Of a DNA stretch of 64,000 bases, positions 58,046 through 64,000 are shown piece by piece. Where the stretch lies: assembly GCF_014127285.1 (NCBI RefSeq), contig NZ_CP059901.1, forward strand, positions 3,968,001 through 4,032,000, written 5' to 3'. The position numbers and the translations under genes were made by a program. The DNA comes from Mumia sp. ZJ1417 (lineage in GTDB: Bacteria; Actinomycetota; Actinomycetes; Propionibacteriales; Nocardioidaceae). Numbering within the stretch: position 1 is the first letter of the stretch; the number at the start of each line of letters is the position of its first letter. Below the pieces are notes generated by a model. That model was not told where the DNA came from. It saw only the letters and a program-made list of their open reading frames with translations, and made no database searches.

Positions 58046-58565
58046 GAAGGTCGCCTACCTCCTCAGAGCCGTGAACGTCGGCGGCAACAAGGTCCCGATG
58101 GCCGAGCTCCGTACGCTCGCGTCCGACCTCGGCGCCGAAGACGTCGCGACGTACGTGAACAGCGGCAACCTCGTCTGCGTCCCGCCCGGGGACGCAGACG
58201 ACTTCGGCACCGCGCTGGCGAAGGGGATCGCCGACCAGATGGGCGTCACGACCGATGCGGTCGCGCGGACAGGGGCTGAACTTCGGGCTGCACAGGAGGC
58301 GTACCCGTTCGAGATCCACGACCCGAAGTTCTGCCACGTCTGGTTCTTCACCATCGCACCCTCACGCAAGGCCGCCGAGGCGGTCGAGGCGTACGACTTC
58401 GGCGACGACCGCCTGCGCGTGCTCGGGCGCGAGCTGCACCTCTGGTACGCCGACGGCGCGGGGCGCAGCGCGGTCACCGCGCCGCGCCTCCTCAAGCTCG
58501 CCGGGGTCCCCGGGACCGGGCGCAACCTCCGCACGGTCGAGAAGCTCGCCGCGATGGCGCAGTGA
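58026..58565 (+). CDS. DUF1697 family protein
   Basis: The 179-residue protein has the DUF1697 core: VAYLLRAVNVGGNKVPMAEL, then DVATYVNSGNLVCVPPGDAD, and the C-terminal APRLLKLAGVPGTGRNLRTV. The GTG at 58026 has GGAGGG about 10 bases upstream and lies 20 bases inside the previous gene's Gly-rich tail. An earlier GTG in the same frame would add more repeat-encoded residues. The biochemical role of DUF1697 is unknown. Confidence 0.82.
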   Translation: MAASTSEKVAYLLRAVNVGGNKVPMAELRTLASDLGAEDVATYVNSGNLVCVPPGDADDFGTALAKGIADQMGVTTDAVARTGAELRAAQEAYPFEIHDPKFCHVWFFTIAPSRKAAEAVEAYDFGDDRLRVLGRELHLWYADGAGRSAVTAPRLLKLAGVPGTGRNLRTVEKLAAMAQ

Positions 58566-58568
58566 CCC

Positions 58569-59264
58569 TCACAGGTCCGCGACGGGTGCGGCGGTGGGCG
58601 GCGGCGTACCGATGCTCTCGACCGGGACGTCGACCGCGACCTGCGCGGTGACCCTCGCGCGCTCGACCCGGTCGAGCCTGAACCAGCGCAGGTCGTCGCG
58701 ACGTCGGCAGCGTGCGACCAGGTACCACGAGCCCCGAGTGAACGCGAGGATCTGCGGATCGACCCGACGGTCGGTCACGGTGTCGTCGGCGTCGCGATAG
58801 CGCAGCGACAGGACGCGACGCTCATGCAGCGCCTGCTCGATGGCGCGCCGTGAGCGCGGGTCGCCGGCGGTGTCAGCGCGGTCGATCCACACCCGCTCGG
58901 TGAGCGCGGTCGCGCCGAGCCGCGCCTTCGGCTCCATCACGCTGAGCACCTTGGCGAGGGCCGTACGGGCCTGCCCGTCGAACGGCTGGCCCCGGTGCGC
59001 AGCGATCGCGGCGGCCAGACCCGACACCTCGGCGGCGGTGACGTTCATCGGCGGAAGGGTGGCTGCCGGGTCGACCACGTAGCCACCGTGGCGGCCCAGG
59101 CGTGCCCAGATCGGGAAGCCCGCATGTTGGAGGGCCGCGACGTCGCGCTTGATCGTACGAGGGCTCACCTCGTACGTCGCCGCGAGCTGCTCGGCCGTGC
59201 GTCCCCGCGTCCCGGCACGGCGCAGCTCCTCGCGGATCCCGTACAGCCGATCGGTGCGGTTCAC
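58569..59264 (-). CDS. WYL-domain (YafY-type) transcriptional regulator
   Basis: The 231-residue protein has an N-terminal HTH (LAATYEVSPRTIKRDVAALQ, near residues 24-45) and a WYL domain near 125-215 with RRVLSLRYRDADDTVTDRRV and FTRGSWYLVARCRRRDDLRW, FRLDRVER. WYL regulators sense nucleotides or oligonucleotides. It is divergent from the hydrolase at 59315, with only 50 bases between, so it may control that gene. Confidence 0.9.
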   Translation of the reverse strand: MNRTDRLYGIREELRRAGTRGRTAEQLAATYEVSPRTIKRDVAALQHAGFPIWARLGRHGGYVVDPAATLPPMNVTAAEVSGLAAAIAAHRGQPFDGQARTALAKVLSVMEPKARLGATALTERVWIDRADTAGDPRSRRAIEQALHERRVLSLRYRDADDTVTDRRVDPQILAFTRGSWYLVARCRRRDDLRWFRLDRVERARVTAQVAVDVPVESIGTPPPTAAPVADL

Positions 59265-59314
59265 CCGAGAAATGGTGACATAAGGATGACAAGACTGCCC
59301 GTGAGGATGGATCC

Positions 59315-60001
59315 ATGACCTCCTCGGACGAACCCGTGCTCCTGCTCAGCGGCGCCGGCCTGCCCTCCTGGATCTGGGAGGGGACGCGCGAGCTGCTCGC
59401 CCCCCGCCCGACGGCGGTCGCACCGCGCCCGTCCCCTGACGGAGCCGCGCTGGCGGACTACGTCGAGGCCGCACTGGGCGCCGCCCCGTGGGAGCGGTTC
59501 GCGGTCGTGGCGCACTCGGCGGGCGCGGTGGTGGGGGCGGAGCTGGCACGCCGTGCGCCGGAGCGGGTCCGCGCACTGCTCGCCGTCTGCGCCGTCGTCC
59601 CGCGACCGGGTGGGTCGTTCGTGTCGTCGATGCCCTTCCCGCAGCGCCACGTGCTGAGTCTGGCGATGCGGTTCGCGGGGACGCGACCGCCGGACAGCGC
59701 CATCCGCCGAGGCCTGACCACCGGGCTCGACGACGGTACGGCGGAGCGCATCGTCGACGCGTTCGTCCCGGAAGCGGTCGGCCTCTACCGGGGGCAGGTC
59801 GGCGACGGCGAGCTGAGACTGCCCCGCGGATACGTGACGACGCTCGAGGACCGCGAGATCGCCCCGGCCCTCCAGCGCCGGTTCGCCGCGAACCTCGGCT
59901 CCCCGTGGCAGGCGAGTCTCGACACCGGCCACCTCCCGATGCTCGAGGACACCGCCTCGTTCACCCGCGCCGTCACCCGGTTCCTCGACGCGCGCGGGTG
60001 A
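59315..60001 (+). CDS. Alpha/beta hydrolase
   Basis: The 228-residue protein shows the oxyanion region LLLSGAGLPSWIW, the nucleophile elbow VVAHSAGAVVGAELARRAPE (Ser), and the catalytic His in LDTGHLPMLEDTASF. It lacks a long cap domain. It may be an esterase. It is the divergent partner of the WYL regulator and converges with serA, three bases apart. Confidence 0.88.
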   Translation: MTSSDEPVLLLSGAGLPSWIWEGTRELLAPRPTAVAPRPSPDGAALADYVEAALGAAPWERFAVVAHSAGAVVGAELARRAPERVRALLAVCAVVPRPGGSFVSSMPFPQRHVLSLAMRFAGTRPPDSAIRRGLTTGLDDGTAERIVDAFVPEAVGLYRGQVGDGELRLPRGYVTTLEDREIAPALQRRFAANLGSPWQASLDTGHLPMLEDTASFTRAVTRFLDARG

Positions 60002-60004
60002 GAG

Positions 60005-61273
60005 TCAGCTCAGCTGGCGGAGCCGGATCGTCTCCGGCAAGGTGCCGAGCGCGTTGAGCGTCTCGGGCTCGAGCTGCTTGTCGATGTCGGTCAGCACGTA
60101 GCCGATCTCGCCGCGGGTCCCGAGCGTCTGCCCCTCGATGTTGACGCCGTGGTCGCCGAGGATCACGTTGATCGCCGACAGCACCCCCGGGACGTTGTGG
60201 TGGAGGTGCGCGAGCCGGTGGTGGTCGCGGTACGACGGCAGCTGCTGGTGCGGCATGTTCGGCGAGAGGTCGGTCGACCCCTCGGCGAGGTAGGTGTGGA
60301 GCTTGCCGGCCACGAAACGGCCGATGTCCTGCTGCGCCTCCATCGTCGAGCCGCCGACATGGGGGGTGAGGATGACGTTCGGAAGGCCGCGCAGGTCGGA
60401 CTCGAACGGGTCGCCCTGCTTCTTGGGCTCGACCGGGAACACGTCGACCGCGGCACCCGCGATGTGGCCGGACTCGAGGTGGGCGCGTAGCGCCTTGGTG
60501 TCCACGAGGATGCCGCGCGAGAGGTTGAGGAACAGCGAGCGCGGGCGCATGCGCGCGAACTCCTCGGCACCGAACAGCCCGGCGTTGCCGGGACGGCCGT
60601 CAACGTGCAGCGTCACGACGTCGACGGTCTCGAGCAGCTCGTCGAGGGTCGCGCAGCGCCTGGCGTTGCCGAGGGCGAGCTTGTCGGCGACGTCGAAGTA
60701 GTACACCTGCATGCCGAGCGCCTCGGCGATCACCGAGAGCTGGCTGCCGATGTTGCCGTAGCCGACGATGCCGAGCTTGCGGCCGCGGATCTCGTGGCTG
60801 CCCTGGGCGGACTTGTTCCAGACGCCCGCGTGCATGTCGTTGGTCTTCTCGTTGAGGCGACGCGCCAGCGAGATGATCTCGCCGATCGCGAGCTCGACGA
60901 CCGAGCGGGTGTTGGAGTATGGCGCGTTGAAGACCGTGACCCCACGCTGCGCAGCGGCCTTGAGATCGATCTGGTTGGTGCCGATGCAGAAGGCACCGAT
61001 CGCGAGCAGGTCGGGAGCGTGGGCGAGGACGCGCTCGGTGACGTACGTGGTCGAGCGGATGCCGAGCAGGTGGACTCCCTGCACGGCCTCGATCAGCTCG
61101 TCCTCGCCGAGGGCGCCCTTGCGGGTCTCGACCTGGTAGCCCTGGGCGCGCAAGAACTCGGCGCCGTCCTCGTGGATGTTCTCGAGGAGCAGGACGCGGA
61201 TGTCGCCGTCGTTGAGCCGGGGCGTGGTCACGGGAAGGTCAGCGGTCATCGTGTAGAGCGTCTGTGTCGTCAC
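60005..61273 (-). CDS. serA: D-3-phosphoglycerate dehydrogenase
   Basis: The 422-residue enzyme makes 3-phosphohydroxypyruvate for serine synthesis. It has the NAD motif LGIVGYGNIGSQLSVIAEAL, Arg in FLNLSRGILVD, Glu in VFPVEPKKQGDPFESDLRGL and the catalytic His in VILTPHVGGST. The C-terminal ACT domain (HHNVPGVLSAINVILGDHGV) gives serine feedback. It is the short E. coli-like form rather than the long actinobacterial form with an extra domain. I chose the GTG at 61273 because AGGAGG lies nine bases upstream; TTG 61279 and ATG 61249 are alternatives. Confidence 0.93.
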   Translation of the reverse strand: MTTQTLYTMTADLPVTTPRLNDGDIRVLLLENIHEDGAEFLRAQGYQVETRKGALGEDELIEAVQGVHLLGIRSTTYVTERVLAHAPDLLAIGAFCIGTNQIDLKAAAQRGVTVFNAPYSNTRSVVELAIGEIISLARRLNEKTNDMHAGVWNKSAQGSHEIRGRKLGIVGYGNIGSQLSVIAEALGMQVYYFDVADKLALGNARRCATLDELLETVDVVTLHVDGRPGNAGLFGAEEFARMRPRSLFLNLSRGILVDTKALRAHLESGHIAGAAVDVFPVEPKKQGDPFESDLRGLPNVILTPHVGGSTMEAQQDIGRFVAGKLHTYLAEGSTDLSPNMPHQQLPSYRDHHRLAHLHHNVPGVLSAINVILGDHGVNIEGQTLGTRGEIGYVLTDIDKQLEPETLNALGTLPETIRLRQLS

Positions 61274-61409
61274 GGGCAACGTCCTCCTGGTCAGGTCGTC
61301 CCACCGGCTGGTGGCGGTCGACCCAGGGCCCAGGCGAACGGTCCCGCGGTCTTCGTTGGTCGTGTCGCTCCCCGGTGGTATCCACCTGAACGCCAGTCGC
61401 GACCCGTTC

Positions 61410-61415
61410 AGTGTA
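61410..61415 (-). promoter_or_regulatory. Possible -10 box of serA
   Basis: TACACT on the minus strand lies about 140 bases before serA, in a 215-base gap with no gene. A -35 box is not clear. Nothing else was seen in this gap. Confidence 0.3.
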
Positions 61416-61488
61416 GGCGGTCGCGCGAACTCCCGACGTACGTCTCGACATTCGCGCCGTCATTGCAACGCAGAGGTCGAGACGTTCG

Positions 61489-61920
61489 TCAGGCTCCGCC
61501 GAGGTGCGCGAGGAACTCCGCTGGCGGCGAGCCGTCGAGGTTCGCGAGGCGGACCTGGCCGCGCGAGACAAGCTTGCCCTCGGCGTTCGTGGTCGAGATC
61601 TCCCACAGCTGCGAGGTGCGGCCGCGGTGGATCGGGGTCGCGACGGTACGCAGGGCGTCGCCGGCATGCGCCTGACGCAGGAAGTCGGTGTTGTTGTTCA
61701 CGCCGACGACGATTCCCTTGTCGCGCAGCCACGCCTGGCCCGCCGTGCTCGCGGCGCTCTCGTGGACCGCGCAGTAGACGCCGCCGTGCACGATCCCGAA
61801 CGGCTGGAGGTGCTCCGGACCGACGGTCCAGGTGACCACGACGCGATCGCCGGACACCTCGTCGTACGAGAAGCCGAGGACACCGCCGAGGCCGGGCTCA
61901 GACGTGGTTGCATCAGTCAT
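61489..61920 (-). CDS. PaaI-type hot-dog thioesterase
   Basis: The 143-residue protein shows PFGIVHGGVYCAVHESAAST, the PaaI signature with the catalytic Gly-Gly and Glu region, then GVNNNTDFLRQAHAGDALRT and RGRTSQLWEISTTNAEGKLV. It would hydrolyse acyl-CoA or aryl-CoA thioesters. The ATG at 61920 is the first suitable start; longer reading runs into the csoR promoter. It is divergent from csoR. Confidence 0.9.
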   Translation of the reverse strand: MTDATTSEPGLGGVLGFSYDEVSGDRVVVTWTVGPEHLQPFGIVHGGVYCAVHESAASTAGQAWLRDKGIVVGVNNNTDFLRQAHAGDALRTVATPIHRGRTSQLWEISTTNAEGKLVSRGQVRLANLDGSPPAEFLAHLGGA

Positions 61921-61945
61921 CCGACGATTGTGCTCCCCGACCCTC

Positions 61946-61974
61946 TTGAACTTGATACCCCCTAGGGGTATAGT
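61946..61974 (+). promoter_or_regulatory. csoR promoter with embedded copper operator
   Basis: -35 TTGAAC (61946-61951) and -10 TATAGT (61969-61974) are 17 bases apart. The spacer holds the dyad ATACCCCCTAGGGGTAT (61955-61971), a typical CsoR site. Binding blocks the polymerase until copper is sensed. Confidence 0.88.
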
Positions 61975-61981
61975 CGACGGC

Positions 61982-62272
61982 ATGGACACCCACGCACCCG
62001 GTTACAGCGCCGACAAGGACGCCGTCCTCAAGCGGCTCCGGCGCATCGAGGGCCAGGTCCGCGGCCTGCAACGCATGGTCGAGGAGGACACCTACTGCAT
62101 CGACGTCCTGACCCAGGTCTCCGCCGCCACCAAGGCGCTGGAGTCGGTGGCCCTGAGCCTGCTCGACCAGCACCTCGCCCACTGCGTCCACGACGCGATC
62201 GCCTCGGGTGATGGCGCCGAGGCCAAGATCGCCGAGGCATCGGCCGCCATCGCCCGCCTCGTCCGCTCCTAG
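61982..62272 (+). CDS. csoR: Copper-sensing repressor CsoR
   Basis: The 96-residue all-helical repressor has [20 protein letters not shown], the copper ligands Cys in [12 protein letters not shown] and His/Cys in [11 protein letters not shown]. Copper(I) binding releases DNA. The ATG is eight bases after the -10 box, so the mRNA is leaderless. It heads csoR-copZ-copA. Confidence 0.93.
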   Translation: MDTHAPGYSADKDAVLKRLRRIEGQVRGLQRMVEEDTYCIDVLTQVSAATKALESVALSLLDQHLAHCVHDAIASGDGAEAKIAEASAAIARLVRS

Positions 62273-62292
62273 CTCCCGACGCCGCCCAGCAC

Positions 62293-62337
62293 CCGACGGT
62301 CGAGCCCGACACCCGCCGGTCGAGCCCTGTCGAGACC
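62293..62337. repeat. REP-like repeat between csoR and copZ
   Basis: The segment holds CGGTCGAGCCCGACAC followed by CCGCCGGTCGAGCCCTGTCG and ends in AGACC. It is the reverse complement type of the element at 51305-51388, with one extra C. Confidence 0.75.
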
Positions 62338-62379
62338 ATACCCTTACCCCGTATCAGTACCCCACGAAGGGAACACGTC

Positions 62380-62595
62380 ATGAAGAAGACCTACTCCGTC
62401 ACCGGGATGACCTGCGGACACTGCGCGGGCGCCGTCACCGAGGAGATCGGCGCGCTCGACGGAGTCGAGGCCGTCGAGGTCGAGCTCGTCGCCGGCGGCA
62501 CCTCGACCGTCCACGTGACCAGCACCGCCCCGTTGGACGACGCCGCCGTCGCGGCCGCGGTCGACGAGGCAGGGAACTACCAGGTCGTCTCGTGA
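62380..62595 (+). CDS. copZ: Copper chaperone CopZ
   Basis: The 71-residue protein has one heavy-metal-associated domain with the metal site [10 protein letters not shown]. It passes Cu(I) to CopA or CsoR. AAGGGAAC lies about 8 bases before the ATG. Its stop overlaps the copA start (GTGA). Confidence 0.93.
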   Translation: MKKTYSVTGMTCGHCAGAVTEEIGALDGVEAVEVELVAGGTSTVHVTSTAPLDDAAVAAAVDEAGNYQVVS

Positions 62596-64000
62596 GCGGG
62601 GGCGCGACCGACCTCGTCCCGTACGAGCTCGAGATCGGCGGCATGACCTGCGCGTCCTGCGCTGCACGCGTCGAGAAGAAGCTCAACAAGCTCGACGGGG
62701 TCGAGGCGTCGGTCAATTTCGCGACGGAGCGGGCGTACGTCTCCGCTCCCGCGTTCGTCGACGTCGCCGACCTGATCGCGACGGTCGAGAAGACGGGCTA
62801 CACCGCCGAGCCCGTCCGCGCGGTGGCCACGGCCGAGACTGACGGCGGAACCGACAAGCCCGTCGACGATCCCGAGCTCACCTCGCTGCGCCAGCGCCTG
62901 ATCATCTCCGCGCTGCTGTCCGCGCCGGTGCTCGTGCTCTCGATGATCCCCGCCTGGCAGTTCGACAACTGGCAGTGGCTCACCCTCACGCTCGCGTCAC
63001 CTGTCGCGGTCTGGGGCGCGTGGCCGTTCCACCGTGCCGCGTGGATCAACGCCCGGCACGGCGCCGCGACGATGGACACCCTCATCTCGCTCGGCGTCAC
63101 CGCCGCCTACGCATGGTCGGTTTACGCGCTGTTCTGGGGCGACGCCGGGATGACCGGCATGCGCATGGAGATCAGCTGGTTCGCCGAGGGCTCGGGCCCC
63201 GACGAGATCTATCTCGAGGTCGCGAGCGTCGTCACCGTGTTCCTCCTGCTCGGCCGCTATCTCGAGCACCGCGCCAAGCGCGACTCCGGTGCCGCGCTGC
63301 GCGCGCTGCTGTCGCTCGGGGCCAAGGAGGTCACGGTGCTGCGCGACGGCCGCGAGGTCGCCGTGCCGATCGGCGACCTGGCGATCGGCGACACGTTCGT
63401 CGTCCGTCCCGGCGAGAAGGTCGCCACCGACGGCGAGGTCGTCTCGGGGTCCGCGACGATCGATGCCTCGATGCTCACCGGAGAGAGCGTGCCGGTGGAG
63501 ACCGGACCGGGCGACCGCGTCGTCGGCGGCACGGTCGCCGACGGAGGTCGCCTCCTCGTCCGTGCCACCGCGGTCGGCGAGGGCACACAGCTCGCGCAGA
63601 TGGCCCGGCTCGTCGAGAACGCACAGAGCGGCAAGGCGCCGGTCCAGCGGCTCGCCGACCGCATCTCGGCGGTCTTCGTCCCGATCGTCATCGTGCTCGC
63701 CCTCGGCACGTGGGCCGGGTGGCTCCTCGTGGGCGGGACGGTCAACGAGGCGTTCACCGCGGCGGTCGCCGTGCTGATCATCGCCTGCCCCTGCGCGCTC
63801 GGTCTCGCGACGCCGACGGCGCTGCTCGCCGGTACGGGGCGGGGCGCGCAGCGCGGCATCCTCGTGAAGGGTCCCGAGATCCTCGAGTCGACGCGCAAGG
63901 TCGACACGATCGTGCTCGACAAGACCGGCACCGTGACCGAGGGCGCGATGCATGTCGTCGCCACCGCGGCCGCACCAGGTCACGACGGAGCCGAGGTCCT
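62592..64000 (+). CDS. copA: Copper-exporting P-type ATPase CopA (partial)
   Basis: The first 469 residues are inside the window, and the 3' end is missing. It starts with the GTG at 62592. An N-terminal metal domain ([16 protein letters not shown]), membrane helices, the actuator motif [11 protein letters not shown], the ion-pathway motif [13 protein letters not shown] and the phosphorylation motif [11 protein letters not shown] are present in order. It pumps Cu(I) out of the cell. Confidence 0.95.
   Translation, partial: MSGGATDLVPYELEIGGMTCASCAARVEKKLNKLDGVEASVNFATERAYVSAPAFVDVADLIATVEKTGYTAEPVRAVATAETDGGTDKPVDDPELTSLRQRLIISALLSAPVLVLSMIPAWQFDNWQWLTLTLASPVAVWGAWPFHRAAWINARHGAATMDTLISLGVTAAYAWSVYALFWGDAGMTGMRMEISWFAEGSGPDEIYLEVASVVTVFLLLGRYLEHRAKRDSGAALRALLSLGAKEVTVLRDGREVAVPIGDLAIGDTFVVRPGEKVATDGEVVSGSATIDASMLTGESVPVETGPGDRVVGGTVADGGRLLVRATAVGEGTQLAQMARLVENAQSGKAPVQRLADRISAVFVPIVIVLALGTWAGWLLVGGTVNEAFTAAVAVLIIACPCALGLATPTALLAGTGRGAQRGILVKGPEILESTRKVDTIVLDKTGTVTEGAMHVVATAAAPGHDGAEV

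Noticed and set aside
62338-62360. Second CsoR operator before copZ (ATACCC...CCCGTAT)
   Set aside because: Only the outer four bases are symmetrical; the centre is not a CsoR dyad, and copZ can be read from the csoR promoter.
1-64000. tRNA, rRNA, riboswitch and phage attachment sites
   Set aside because: No cloverleaf, conserved rRNA segment, known aptamer core or integrase gene was recognised by eye; small RNAs cannot be excluded.

Overview
The window is very GC-rich, densely packed DNA from an actinobacterium. Many genes start with GTG, most genes within operons overlap by 1-8 bases (ATGA, GTGA or TGATG), and several transcripts look leaderless. A luciferase-like (LLM) flavin enzyme, an Ltp2/DUF35 pair and scattered GGTCTCGACAGGCTCGACC-type intergenic repeats fit Nocardioidaceae (Nocardioides-like). 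That taxon is an inference, not a demonstration. No rRNA, tRNA, transposase, phage gene or CRISPR array was seen.

Bases 1-38,400 are one large catabolic island, mostly on the minus strand. In order they hold: a FadR-type regulator (83-925); an oligopeptide-type ABC importer with a nitrilase-fold protein and a 150-residue protein of unknown function (926-7898); a ten-gene acyl-CoA operon with acyl-CoA dehydrogenase, DUF35, thiolase-like aldolase, three MaoC/hot-dog proteins, a triple RidA protein, an MmgE/PrpD protein, a class III CoA-transferase and an LLM flavin enzyme (8121-17236); a GntR regulator with two paralogous cupins (17329-19325); a divergent acyl-CoA ligase (19444-20988); an IclR regulator (21340-22182) with a divergent six-helix membrane protein; an operon with a second nitrilase-fold protein, a related small protein, a near-identical second copy of the 150-residue gene and an aldehyde dehydrogenase (23490-27081); an operon of two VOC proteins, a His-rich bicupin and a flavoprotein (27210-31919); a divergent MDR reductase (32100-33134); and an operon of a second CoA-transferase, a cyclase-family hydrolase, a second MmgE/PrpD protein and a hydantoinase-like amidohydrolase (33199-38233).

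The main observation is a 15-bp dyad, consensus TGGAACRCYGTTYCA. It occurs in the promoter region of every catabolic transcription unit in this island (nine intergenic copies, plus one inside a gene). It resembles known IclR-family operators, and the only IclR-family gene in the window lies in the middle, so I infer one IclR-controlled regulon of about 31 kb. The enzyme set suggests uptake of a small, probably nitrogen-containing cyclic or amide compound, ring or amide hydrolysis, CoA activation, dehydrogenation, hydration and retro-aldol cleavage. The substrate cannot be read from the sequence.

From 38,409 the content is ordinary chromosome: threonine dehydratase; a complete kdpFABCDE potassium-uptake operon including a 29-residue KdpF; a run of small housekeeping or accessory genes (NTF2-like, dienelactone hydrolase, YdeI-like, glyoxalase, FAD monooxygenase, PadR, SCO4848-like, FadH-like reductase, MarR-like, aldo/keto reductase, ManA, L,D-transpeptidase, small membrane proteins, DUF1697, WYL regulator, alpha/beta hydrolase); serA; a PaaI-type thioesterase; and a copper module csoR-copZ-copA, whose copA runs off the right edge. 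Three decayed genes lie in the catabolic island: an alpha/beta-hydrolase tail, a short-chain dehydrogenase, and a small frameshifted gene.
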